Assembly (NCBI GenBank): GCA_965228785.1 | Contig: CBDDIF010000001.1 | Span: forward strand, 2,604,001-2,668,000 | Reading direction: 5' to 3' | Source of the DNA: Hoeflea_A sp965228785 | GTDB taxonomy: Bacteria > Pseudomonadota > Alphaproteobacteria > Rhizobiales > Rhizobiaceae | Length of the DNA stretch: 64,000 bases | In this document: positions 8,886-15,780 of the stretch, in pieces | Layout: each line of letters opens with the position of its first letter | Numbering within the stretch: position 1 is the first letter of the stretch | The notes under the pieces: generated by a model | Database searches by the model: none | The model's input: the letters and a program-made list of their open reading frames with translations, nothing else | What the model was told of the DNA's origin: nothing | Program-made: the position numbers and the translations under genes

Positions 8886-9626
8886 TTATCGATCAGCCAG
8901 GGCGGTTTCGATCGCTTCGATCTGACTTCCGAGGTCAAAGGGAAAGGACGACAGAACCTCCACGCTCTCGTCTTCGGAAAACCCTTCCGGGTCATTCGCG
9001 CGCATCTGATCGATGACACGGTCACGCTCGCGCAGGCTCCATTCGATCTGCGGGCGGAACAATTTGAGCGCTGCCATCAGCCAGCGACTGGTCAGTGCGA
9101 ACTCTTCGTTTTCGATTTGGAAAAGGTCGAGCAGTCGGATGACTTCCTCCGCCGGGTATTGCCACTCCATGGCGACCCAGCGATTGGTAGTAAAGATGCG
9201 CGTGGGTGTGCCTGCCCGGTCGAAGGATATCGCCACGAGGTGGCACAGGCCGCCTTTCTCCCAGTCGGGTTCCGACGGCAGGGCGATCGGTTCGACACCC
9301 TCGGCAACGTGTTCGGTATAGACGAAGAGATGGAAGTGGCCGTGTTCGCTCCAGGGCCTGGCCGCTTCGTCTTCTTCGTGCGCGTGGTAGAACCAGAGCG
9401 CCCCCTTGTCGCGATCGTGGACGTCGCCGGGCGGATAGTGCTGCCACTGGGTGAACGGATCTGGCGCGGTGGCGTTGAGAACGTCGATCAGGATGTGTTT
9501 TTCCCGCTCGGCGGCTTCCTCGAGAACCCGTATCATTTCATCGCCGCCGGACTGCATCATGCGCAGTTTCTCGCGTGGCAAGGATGAGAAATCGATTTGG
9601 GGGTTGTCGCGAACTGTGACGTTCAT
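8886..9626 (-). CDS. Conserved histidine-rich protein, DUF6969-like, candidate metalloenzyme
   Basis: Protein of 246 residues without signal peptide or membrane segment. I recognise it as a conserved family (I believe DUF6969) with no assigned function. Distinctive blocks are HYPPGDVHDRD (His63, His70), FYHAH (His81, His83), the histidine cluster EHGHFHLF (His95, 97, 99), LCHLVAISFDRAG (His129), and TNRWVAMEW with LKLFRPQIEWSL towards the C-terminus. The spacing of His and acidic residues suggests a metal site, possibly iron or copper; this is inference. It lies 111 bases downstream of the ten-cysteine secreted peptide gene, with a strong hairpin between them, and upstream of a hydrolase and terC. 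A role in modifying or metalating the peptide is a hypothesis. Confidence 0.75.
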   Translation of the reverse strand: MNVTVRDNPQIDFSSLPREKLRMMQSGGDEMIRVLEEAAEREKHILIDVLNATAPDPFTQWQHYPPGDVHDRDKGALWFYHAHEEDEAARPWSEHGHFHLFVYTEHVAEGVEPIALPSEPDWEKGGLCHLVAISFDRAGTPTRIFTTNRWVAMEWQYPAEEVIRLLDLFQIENEEFALTSRWLMAALKLFRPQIEWSLRERDRVIDQMRANDPEGFSEDESVEVLSSFPFDLGSQIEAIETALADR

Positions 9627-9699
9627 GAGAGGGCTTCCGCATTTTCCGGGATTAGTGGCGATCCTAACAGAGTGTCGCCAGGGGTAACAGATGCCCGGT

Positions 9700-9731
9700 G
9701 GCGGATGCCGGGCACATGCCCGGCATCCGCC
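9700..9731 (-). other. Strong hairpin between cysteine peptide gene and DUF6969-like gene
   Basis: A perfect 14-bp inverted repeat (9700-9713 and 9718-9731) with a 4-base ACAT loop starts 6 bases after the stop of the cysteine-rich peptide gene on the minus strand. There is no T tract beyond it, so it is a poor intrinsic terminator. It is better read as a partial terminator or a 3'-protecting stem that would make the peptide transcript more abundant than the downstream mRNA. Confidence 0.7.
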
Positions 9732-9737
9732 GGTGCA

Positions 9738-9962
9738 TTACTTGCTGGCTTTGCAAGCGCCGCAGGCGCCGCAAGCTTTCTTGGCACCGCATGCGCCGCA
9801 GGCACCGCAAAGCTTCTTTTTGGCGCCGCAGGCGCTACAGGCGCTGGCGGCTGCGCCACAGGCACCACACGATGCGACCGCAGGCGTGGTGCTGGCCACA
9901 GCTGCTGCCAGACCACCGCTGACAAGCATCATGGCGAGCGCTTTTTTGGACTTGACGTTCAT
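9738..9962 (-). CDS. Secreted ten-cysteine CGACG-repeat peptide, candidate metal-binding or modified peptide
   Basis: Protein of 74 residues. A basic N-terminus (KSKK) and hydrophobic stretch form a Sec signal peptide with a likely cut after the AVA at residues 28-30. The mature part, about 44 residues, is almost only Cys, Gly, Ala, Lys and Ser. It has ten cysteines at 32, 35, 42, 45, 52, 55, 58, 64, 67 and 70, all in CxxC spacing, in blocks of CGACG separated by AKK. AGAGGAG lies 6-7 bases before the ATG. Low-complexity cysteine-repeat exported peptides of this kind resemble copper-buffering bufferin or oxazolone/thioamide-type precursors, but no MNIO/DUF692 maturase is in the window. Role (metal sequestration, redox buffer, RiPP precursor) is inference; a cleaved lipoprotein at VASC is less likely. 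Confidence 0.75.
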   Translation of the reverse strand: MNVKSKKALAMMLVSGGLAAAVASTTPAVASCGACGAAASACSACGAKKKLCGACGACGAKKACGACGACKASK

Positions 9963-10060
9963 TGAATTCTCCTCTGGAAAATTAGGGCCGAAGCCGTTTG
10001 GGACACGCGCAAACTAGACGATCGTTTCGTAAACTGGTGTCACGAAACTTCGCCGCGAAA

Positions 10061-10085
10061 TCACGCTTTGGCGAGGAAAGCGTGA
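10061..10085. promoter_or_regulatory. 9-bp inverted repeat upstream of cysteine peptide gene
   Basis: TCACGCTTT (10061-10069) and AAAGCGTGA (10077-10085) are perfect inverted repeats around a 7-base centre. They lie 99-123 bases upstream of the ATG of the cysteine-rich peptide gene on the minus strand and about 140 bases upstream of ettA on the plus strand. It could be an operator or a small hairpin. No regulator is assigned. Confidence 0.4.
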
Positions 10086-10152
10086 TGTCACTTTGCGTTT
10101 CGAGAATCCGGTGAGCGTGATTGTTCGAAAGGGCCTTTGAGCCGGGCAGCAA

Positions 10153-10169
10153 TAAGGGCATTGCCCTTA
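10153..10169. promoter_or_regulatory. 17-bp palindrome between cysteine peptide gene and ettA
   Basis: TAAGGGCA-T-TGCCCTTA is a perfect palindrome with 8-bp arms and a single central base. The short centre suits a dimeric DNA-binding protein better than an RNA hairpin. It lies 57 bases before the ettA start and about 190 bases before the cysteine peptide start. Which promoter it serves is unknown. Confidence 0.4.
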
Positions 10170-10226
10170 GTTGGCGCTTTGCCTAAAAGCGGGCATCGTC
10201 CCCTTCAATGAGGTTTATCGCACGCC

Positions 10227-11876
10227 ATGGCGCGCCAGTACATCTATCACATGGCCGGTTTGAACAAGGCCTTTGGCTCCAAGAAGATCTTGGAGAACAT
10301 CCACCTGTCATTCTATCCCGATGCAAAAATCGGCATCCTCGGACCCAACGGTGCCGGTAAGTCGACCGTGCTGCGCATCATGGCCGGGCTTGATACCGAG
10401 TTTACCGGGGAAGCCTGGGTCGCCGAAGGCGCGACCATCGGCTATCTGTCACAGGAGCCAGAACTCGATGCCAGCAAGACTGTCGCAGAAAACGTCATGG
10501 AAGGTGTCGCCGAGAAGAAGGCCATCGTTGACCGCTACAATGAGTTGATGATGAACTATTCCGACGAGACGGCTGATGAAGGCGCCCGGCTCCAGGACCT
10601 CATTGACGCTCAGAACCTGTGGGACCTGGACAGCCAGGTCGAGATGGCGATGGATGCCCTTCGTTGTCCGCCCGGTGAAAGTTCGGTCGACAACCTGTCC
10701 GGTGGTGAACGGCGCCGCGTTGCCCTTTGTCGGCTGCTGCTCTCACAACCGGACCTGCTGCTGCTTGATGAGCCAACCAACCATCTGGATGCGGAAACCA
10801 TCGCCTGGTTGGAAAAGCATCTGCGCGAATATCCCGGCGCGGTGCTGATGATCACCCACGATCGTTACTTCCTGGACAACGTGACCGGTTGGATCCTCGA
10901 ACTCGACCGCGGTCGGGGCATTCCTTATGAAGGCAACTATTCGGCCTATCTGGAAAAGAAGGCCAAACGTCTCCATCAGGAGGGCCGCGAAGAGGCCAAT
11001 CGGCAAAAGGCCATGGCCCGCGAACAATCGTGGATTGCCTCCAGCCCAAAGGCCCGACAGGCCAAATCGAAAGCCCGCATCAAGGCCTACGACGAACTGG
11101 TCCGTTCGGCAGCCGACCGTCGCCCGGGAGACGCGCAGATCGTGATCCCGATGGGCGAGCGACTGGGGCAGGCGGTGATCGATGCCGACCGCCTTTCCAA
11201 GGGCTACGGTGAAAAACTGCTGATCGACGATCTGAACTTTCGCCTGCCGCCGGGCGGCATTGTCGGCGTCATCGGCGCGAATGGTGCCGGCAAGACAACG
11301 CTGTTTCGTATGATTACCGGCCAGGAAGAAGCGGATGGCGGATCGATTGTCGTCGGCGATACCGTCGATCTCGGGTATGTCGATCAAAGCCGCGATACCC
11401 TGGAAGGGGGCAAAACCGTCTGGGAAGAGATTTCCGAAGGCAACGACATCATCAAGCTCGGCAAGCATGAGGTGAATTCACGCGCCTATTGCTCGAGCTT
11501 CAATTTTCGCGGCGGCGATCAGCAACAGAAAGTCGGAACTCTTTCGGGTGGTCAGCGCAACCGTGTGCATCTCGCCAAAGTGCTCAAATCCGGCGCCAAC
11601 GTTATCCTGCTCGACGAACCGACCAATGACCTCGACACCGAGACGTTGGCGGCGCTTGAGGATGCGCTGGAGAATTTTGCCGGTTGTGCGGTGATCATCA
11701 GCCACGACCGCATGTTCCTTGACCGGCTGGCAACGCATATCCTCGCCTTCGAAGGCGACAGCCATGTCGAGTGGTTTGAAGGCAACTTCGAAGACTATGA
11801 GAAGGACAAGATCCGTCGTCTTGGTCCGGACAGCGTCAATCCGAAACGGGTGACCTACAAGCGACTGACGCGATAG
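10227..11876 (+). CDS. ettA: Energy-dependent translational throttle protein EttA (ABC-F)
   Basis: Soluble ABC-F ATPase of 549 residues that binds the ribosomal E site and gates entry into elongation according to the ATP/ADP ratio. Two nucleotide-binding domains are complete: Walker A GPNGAGKST with signature LSGGERRRVAL, and Walker A GANGAGKTT with signature LSGGQRNRVHLAK, each followed by LLDEPTN. The P-site-tRNA-interaction linker between them is basic (AKRLHQEGREEANRQKAMARE). The C-terminal RLGPDSVNPKRVTYKRLTR is characteristic of EttA rather than Uup or YheS. It stands alone as a plus-strand transcription unit, possibly with the SDR gene 33 bases downstream. Confidence 0.95.
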   Translation: MARQYIYHMAGLNKAFGSKKILENIHLSFYPDAKIGILGPNGAGKSTVLRIMAGLDTEFTGEAWVAEGATIGYLSQEPELDASKTVAENVMEGVAEKKAIVDRYNELMMNYSDETADEGARLQDLIDAQNLWDLDSQVEMAMDALRCPPGESSVDNLSGGERRRVALCRLLLSQPDLLLLDEPTNHLDAETIAWLEKHLREYPGAVLMITHDRYFLDNVTGWILELDRGRGIPYEGNYSAYLEKKAKRLHQEGREEANRQKAMAREQSWIASSPKARQAKSKARIKAYDELVRSAADRRPGDAQIVIPMGERLGQAVIDADRLSKGYGEKLLIDDLNFRLPPGGIVGVIGANGAGKTTLFRMITGQEEADGGSIVVGDTVDLGYVDQSRDTLEGGKTVWEEISEGNDIIKLGKHEVNSRAYCSSFNFRGGDQQQKVGTLSGGQRNRVHLAKVLKSGANVILLDEPTNDLDTETLAALEDALENFAGCAVIISHDRMFLDRLATHILAFEGDSHVEWFEGNFEDYEKDKIRRLGPDSVNPKRVTYKRLTR

Positions 11877-11909
11877 CGGCCTTCGCAAGCAACACAAGGG
11901 AGCGGTGTC

Positions 11910-12590
11910 GTGACCACCATTGTCATAACAGGTGTTGGCCGCGGTATCGGCCACGAACTGGCGCGGCAAGCGCTTGCCAAGGGCTGGAACGTCATCGGTT
12001 CCGTGCGGCGTCGCGAGGATGCGGCGCTGTTGCACGATTTGGCCGGAGAGGCGTTTCGTTCATTGGTTTTCGATGTCCGCGACAGCGCGGCAATCGAAGC
12101 GGCAGCCGCGGCGGTGCCCGACGCGGTGGACATATTGATTAACTGTTCGGGCGTTATCGGGCCGCCACAACAGTCGGTCCTCGATATGGACTACGATGGC
12201 TTTGCCGATACCCTGGCGATCAACACCGTCGGGCCGCTTCGCGTTGTCCACGCCTTTCTGCCGCATCTGAGGCGTAGCACAAACGGCCGGATCCTGACAT
12301 TGTCGAGCTGGATGGGGTCTATGTCTCATTCCAAACCGGATCGCATTGCCTATCGGGCTTCGAAGACGGCAGTCAACAAAGTGATGCAGGGCTTGGCGAC
12401 CGAACTCGAGCCAGAGGGAATTGCCGTGGCCTCGGCGCATCCGGGCTGGGTGCGGACGGAGATGGGCGGGGCCCATGCCGATGTCTCGGTGGAAGACAGC
12501 GCCGCGGGCGTTCTTTCATTGTGCGAGCAGTTGCGGCCCGAAACATCCGGTCGCTTCTGGAATTTCGACGGCTCGCAGCTCGATTGGTGA
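11910..12590 (+). CDS. Short-chain dehydrogenase/reductase
   Basis: NAD(P)-dependent oxidoreductase of 226 residues. It has the Rossmann motif TGVGRGIGHELA at the N-terminus, the NCSG motif in place of NNAG, a catalytic Ser in LSSWMGSM, and YRASK as the active YxxxK. The start is GTG at 11910 with AAGGGAGCGG upstream. It belongs to the short classical, C-factor-like group; the C-terminal RFWNFDGSQLDW is typical of these. The substrate is unknown. A MOSC-domain gene follows 26 bases downstream, but no shared pathway is evident. Confidence 0.87.
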   Translation: MTTIVITGVGRGIGHELARQALAKGWNVIGSVRRREDAALLHDLAGEAFRSLVFDVRDSAAIEAAAAAVPDAVDILINCSGVIGPPQQSVLDMDYDGFADTLAINTVGPLRVVHAFLPHLRRSTNGRILTLSSWMGSMSHSKPDRIAYRASKTAVNKVMQGLATELEPEGIAVASAHPGWVRTEMGGAHADVSVEDSAAGVLSLCEQLRPETSGRFWNFDGSQLDW

Positions 12591-12616
12591 TTCGGGCAAA
12601 ATCCTGAGGAGTTGGA

Positions 12617-13201
12617 ATGGACATCATTCCCGGACGTAAGGTCAGCGGGAGCGTGCTCGGCCTGTTTACAGCCAAGGGCAATCACTTCGAGACCCAGCCG
12701 GCAGAGACGCTGTCATTGACCTTTGAGGGGATCGATGGGGATCACCACGCCGGTCGCACCCGATTGTCCGGCGGGCGCGAGCCCTGGTATCCGCGAAAGA
12801 CGGAAATCCTCAACACCCGACAATTGACACTACTGGCGCCCGACGAACTTGCTGCTGCTGCCGAGGCCATGGAGATCGACACGATTCAGCCGGAATGGAT
12901 CGGCGGCAATATGCTGATCGACGGCATCGCCAATCTGTCGACGCTCCCGGCGGGAACGCTGCTTTTCTTTGAAGGCGGGGTAACGCTGAAGATCGACTTT
13001 CAGAATGCGCCCTGCAAGATATCGGGCGGCGCCATTGCTGACCGGTACCCGGGCCATGACAGCACTTCCCTGGCGCTGGCCTTCGTTTTCGCGGCCAAGC
13101 GCAGTCGCGGCCTTACGGCCTGGGTCGAAAAGCCCGGTCGCATTGCACTAGGTGAGGGACTCCGGGCACAGATTCCGGAGCAATGGATCTACGACGTTTG
13201 A
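12617..13201 (+). CDS. MOSC domain-containing protein
   Basis: Protein of 194 residues with a single MOSC domain, the beta-barrel fold related to the C-terminus of molybdenum cofactor sulfurases and to YiiM. It contains the conserved GDHHAGRTRLSGG segment, the QPEWIGGNMLIDG block and the conserved cysteine in FQNAPCKISG. Stand-alone MOSC proteins are proposed to carry sulfur or bind a molybdenum cofactor species; the YiiM branch reduces N-hydroxylated compounds. AGGAG precedes ATG 12617. It may be cotranscribed with the upstream SDR gene. Confidence 0.87.
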   Translation: MDIIPGRKVSGSVLGLFTAKGNHFETQPAETLSLTFEGIDGDHHAGRTRLSGGREPWYPRKTEILNTRQLTLLAPDELAAAAEAMEIDTIQPEWIGGNMLIDGIANLSTLPAGTLLFFEGGVTLKIDFQNAPCKISGGAIADRYPGHDSTSLALAFVFAAKRSRGLTAWVEKPGRIALGEGLRAQIPEQWIYDV

Positions 13202-13285
13202 TGATCGCTCCAAAGCCGGCGTCGCTTCCAGACGGATGATTTCGTTTACGACATTTTCGATTTCAGTTGCGCCAGAGCATAAAAT

Positions 13286-13307
13286 CATATAAAGATATGT
13301 TTATGTG
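13286..13307. promoter_or_regulatory. Imperfect 22-bp palindrome, candidate SahR operator
   Basis: An AT-rich block between the MOSC gene and sahR is an imperfect palindrome in which 18 of 22 positions are symmetric. Its left half reads CATATAAAGAT and its right half ATGTTTATGTG. It starts 76 bases upstream of the chosen sahR ATG, where a promoter would lie. ArsR-family SahR regulators bind palindromic sites of this length upstream of S-adenosylmethionine cycle genes, so autoregulation and control of metF are inferred. Confidence 0.55.
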
Positions 13308-13361
13308 ATTTTGGGTGCTGCTGTTGCTTCGTAAAGCGTGCCCGCCGATGGAACGGGCGCA

Positions 13362-14381
13362 ATGCTGGATTCGAGAAAACTCGGGTTGGACAAGACGGTC
13401 GATGTGCTCAAGGCGGCTGGTGAGCCTACGCGCATGCGCCTCTTGGCTCTGCTGTTCGAAGGCGATTTGACCGTTACCGACATGACCGAGATCCTCGGGC
13501 AGTCTCAGCCGCGTATTTCCCGCCATTTGAAACTGCTGACCGAAGCCGGACTGATCGAACGCTTTCAGGAGGGTGCCTGGGCATTCTTCCGTCTGACGGG
13601 TGATGGCCGGCCGCATGAATTGGCCCGCCAGATCATCAAGGCCGTATCGTCCTCCGACCCGCTGTTGGCGCGCGACAGCGAGCGGCTGGCAGCGGTCAAG
13701 AAGGCGAGGGCGGAAAGGGCGCAGGCCTACTTCAGCGCAAATGCGTCCGGTTGGGATGAATTGCGGTCGTTGCATGTGGCCGACTCACAGGTCGAAGCGG
13801 CCCTGGTGGAACTGATTGGCGACACGCCGTTCGATTCGATGCTCGATCTGGGCACCGGGACCGGACGTATTTTGCAGTTGTTCGCGCATCTCTATCGCCG
13901 TGGCATCGGGATCGATGCCAGCCGCGACATGCTTTCCGTTGCCCGCTCGAATATCGACAAGGCGCAGATTTCGCATGCGTCCGTTCGGCATGCCGATCTC
14001 CTCAATCTACCGTTGGAGCGCGGCACTTTCGACCTTGTCACGATCCATCAGGTTCTGCACTTCCTGGACAATCCGGAAGATGCCATCGCTGAAGCGGCTC
14101 GCATGCTCAGCCCCGGTGGCCGCATCGTCATCGTCGACTTTGCTCCGCACGATCTCGATTATCTTCAGAGCGAACATGCTCACCTTCGGCTCGGTTTCAA
14201 TCGCGATGTCCTCAGCGGATGGCTGTCGGATTCCGGATTGAATGTCGAGCAGGTTGTCGATCTGAAACCTGAATCCGGCGGCAGCAAGAAGCTGACCGTC
14301 ACCATCTGGCTGGCGCGAGACCCGCGCTTGCTCATTGCCGACGGAAATCCGTCGTCCCACCAAAGCAGAGGAATAATCTGA
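13362..14381 (+). CDS. sahR: ArsR-family regulator fused to SAM-dependent methyltransferase domain (SahR-like)
   Basis: Protein of 339 residues in two parts. Residues about 10-95 form a winged-helix ArsR domain (KAAGEPTRMRLLALLFEGDLTVTDMTEILGQSQPRISRHLKLLTEAGLI). The C-terminal part is a class I methyltransferase fold with motif I LDLGTGTGRILQL and post-motifs DLVTIHQVLHFLDNPEDAI. The metal-binding ELCVCDL motif of arsenic sensors is absent. This architecture is that of SahR, which senses S-adenosylhomocysteine and represses methionine-cycle genes. metF starts 2 bases after its stop, which strongly supports that role. An upstream GTG (13338) is possible, but ATG 13362 is preferred. Confidence 0.82.
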   Translation: MLDSRKLGLDKTVDVLKAAGEPTRMRLLALLFEGDLTVTDMTEILGQSQPRISRHLKLLTEAGLIERFQEGAWAFFRLTGDGRPHELARQIIKAVSSSDPLLARDSERLAAVKKARAERAQAYFSANASGWDELRSLHVADSQVEAALVELIGDTPFDSMLDLGTGTGRILQLFAHLYRRGIGIDASRDMLSVARSNIDKAQISHASVRHADLLNLPLERGTFDLVTIHQVLHFLDNPEDAIAEAARMLSPGGRIVIVDFAPHDLDYLQSEHAHLRLGFNRDVLSGWLSDSGLNVEQVVDLKPESGGSKKLTVTIWLARDPRLLIADGNPSSHQSRGII

Positions 14382-14383
14382 CC

Positions 14384-15304
14384 ATGTCCGTGCTCCGTCG
14401 TTCCGGTCCGGCCCTCCTCGGGAATGCGATCAATGTCTCGTTCGAATTCTTCCCGCCGAGAAGCGGTGACATGGAAAGCCAGCTTTGGGAAAGCATGATG
14501 CGGCTTGCGCCGTTTTCACCAGACTTCGTATCAGTCACCTATGGCGCCGGTGGCGGGACCCGCAAGCCGACCCTGGCGACCGTCAAGCGCATTCTGGACG
14601 AGACGGATCTGAAACCCGCGGCCCACCTGACCTGCGTCAACGCTACTCGGGAAGAAGTGGATGCGGTTGCGCGCGAATTCTGGAACGCAGGGGTCCGGCA
14701 TTTCGTGGCGTTGCGTGGTGACGTTCCGGAAGGAATGAAGTCCTACCGGCCGCACAACGATGGCTATATCAACGCCGCTGAACTGGTGGCCGGTCTGAAA
14801 GCCTTTGCTGACTTTGAGATCAGCGTCTCCGCCTATCCGGAGAAACATCCGGAAAGCCCGGATTTCATGACCGACATCGACATGCTGAAGCGCAAGGTCG
14901 ACAACGGCGCTACTCGGGCCATTACACAGTTCTTTTTCGATAACGACAGTTACGAACGTTATGTCGAACGGGTGCGGCGCGCCGGGATCTACATTCCGAT
15001 CGTGCCGGGCATTCTGCCAGTGCACAACTTCTCTCAGGTCGCCAAGTTCGCCGGTTTCTGTGGCGCATCGATCCCCGATTGGCTGGCAACCCGTTTCGAA
15101 GGCCTAGACAACGATCCGCAGACGCGTGCCCTGGTGGCGGCCGCGGTCGCTGCCGATCAGGTAATGGATCTGGTCGAGCGTGGTGTCCAGGACTTCCATT
15201 TCTACACGATGAACCGCGCGCAGTTGGTCTATGCGATCTGCCACTTGCTCGGACTGCGTGTTTCCAGGAGCGATGGAGCGGTTACGAGCATCGCGGCTGC
15301 CTGA
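14384..15304 (+). CDS. metF: Methylenetetrahydrofolate reductase
   Basis: FAD-dependent reduction of 5,10-methylene-THF to 5-methyl-THF, the methyl donor for methionine synthesis. The 306-residue TIM barrel shows SFEFFPPRS near residue 15, the FVSVTYGAGG segment, HLTCVNATREEVD, FVALRGDVPEGM and the late ITQFFFDND. The spacing to sahR is 2 bases, so the pair is an operon under the predicted SahR site. No metH or ahcY is present in the window. A strong hairpin terminator follows 25 bases after the stop. Confidence 0.95.
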   Translation: MSVLRRSGPALLGNAINVSFEFFPPRSGDMESQLWESMMRLAPFSPDFVSVTYGAGGGTRKPTLATVKRILDETDLKPAAHLTCVNATREEVDAVAREFWNAGVRHFVALRGDVPEGMKSYRPHNDGYINAAELVAGLKAFADFEISVSAYPEKHPESPDFMTDIDMLKRKVDNGATRAITQFFFDNDSYERYVERVRRAGIYIPIVPGILPVHNFSQVAKFAGFCGASIPDWLATRFEGLDNDPQTRALVAAAVAADQVMDLVERGVQDFHFYTMNRAQLVYAICHLLGLRVSRSDGAVTSIAAA

Positions 15305-15329
15305 CGCATCCAAGACTATTCTGAAAAGA

Positions 15330-15359
15330 AAAGCGGGGATGGAAAACCATCCCCGCTTT
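15330..15359 (+). terminator. Intrinsic terminator after metF
   Basis: A perfect 13-bp stem (15330-15342 with 15347-15359) closes an AAAA loop. The stem begins AAAGCGGGG and is flanked by A-rich sequence on the left and T-rich sequence (CTTTGTCTTGATTT) on the right. It can end metF transcription and may also serve the minus-strand microprotein gene that ends at 15409. Confidence 0.85.
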
Positions 15360-15408
15360 GTCTTGATTTCCCTGGCGGCTGGTCACGACTGCCGCTCGGA
15401 GATCGCGG

Positions 15409-15486
15409 TTATAAGAAAAGCATAATCGCGACAAAGAGAAACGCTGCACCGATCACCAGGACATTGAGCGAACGCACGAGTCCCAT
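15409..15486 (-). CDS. Putative 25-residue membrane microprotein
   Basis: A 25-codon frame starts with ATG at 15486, preceded at 6-7 bases by a near-perfect AGGGAGG Shine-Dalgarno sequence on the minus strand. The peptide has a short basic start (MGLVRSLN) followed by one uninterrupted hydrophobic helix (VLVIGAAFLFVAIMLFL). It is oriented towards the metF terminator hairpin. No homologue is recognised. The unusually good ribosome-binding site and single-helix composition favour a real small membrane protein; expression is unproven. The roughly 290 bases upstream, to 15780, are AT-rich and hold no other gene I can support. Confidence 0.5.
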   Translation of the reverse strand: MGLVRSLNVLVIGAAFLFVAIMLFL

Positions 15487-15780
15487 AGCTGACCTCCCTG
15501 CGGTTAACACATAGATGCTATGCCGGAGATTTGGCCCTTGGAAGCAAAATATATGCTGCGCTGCGAAAGAAATCGGTAAAATCGTTGCAAATCCACATTG
15601 TAAACTCATGAAATCAATCGATTTCCGGTGGTGCCAAAAAAATGTGGGCGATGGGACAGTTGACCGGCCATTTTTGCGCTGCAAACTCCATTCATGGCCA
15701 ATTTGTGGCAGCTTCTAGCCGATCTTGGGCGTAACAACGAGGCGCGGTGCGGCCTTCACTGTTGTTGTAAACCATTAAAA

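Noticed and set aside
9867..9878. Lipobox (VASC) in the cysteine-rich peptide
   Set aside because: The sequence can be read as a lipobox, but the hydrophobic core ends about ten residues earlier and AVA is a good signal peptidase I site, so a free secreted peptide is favoured.
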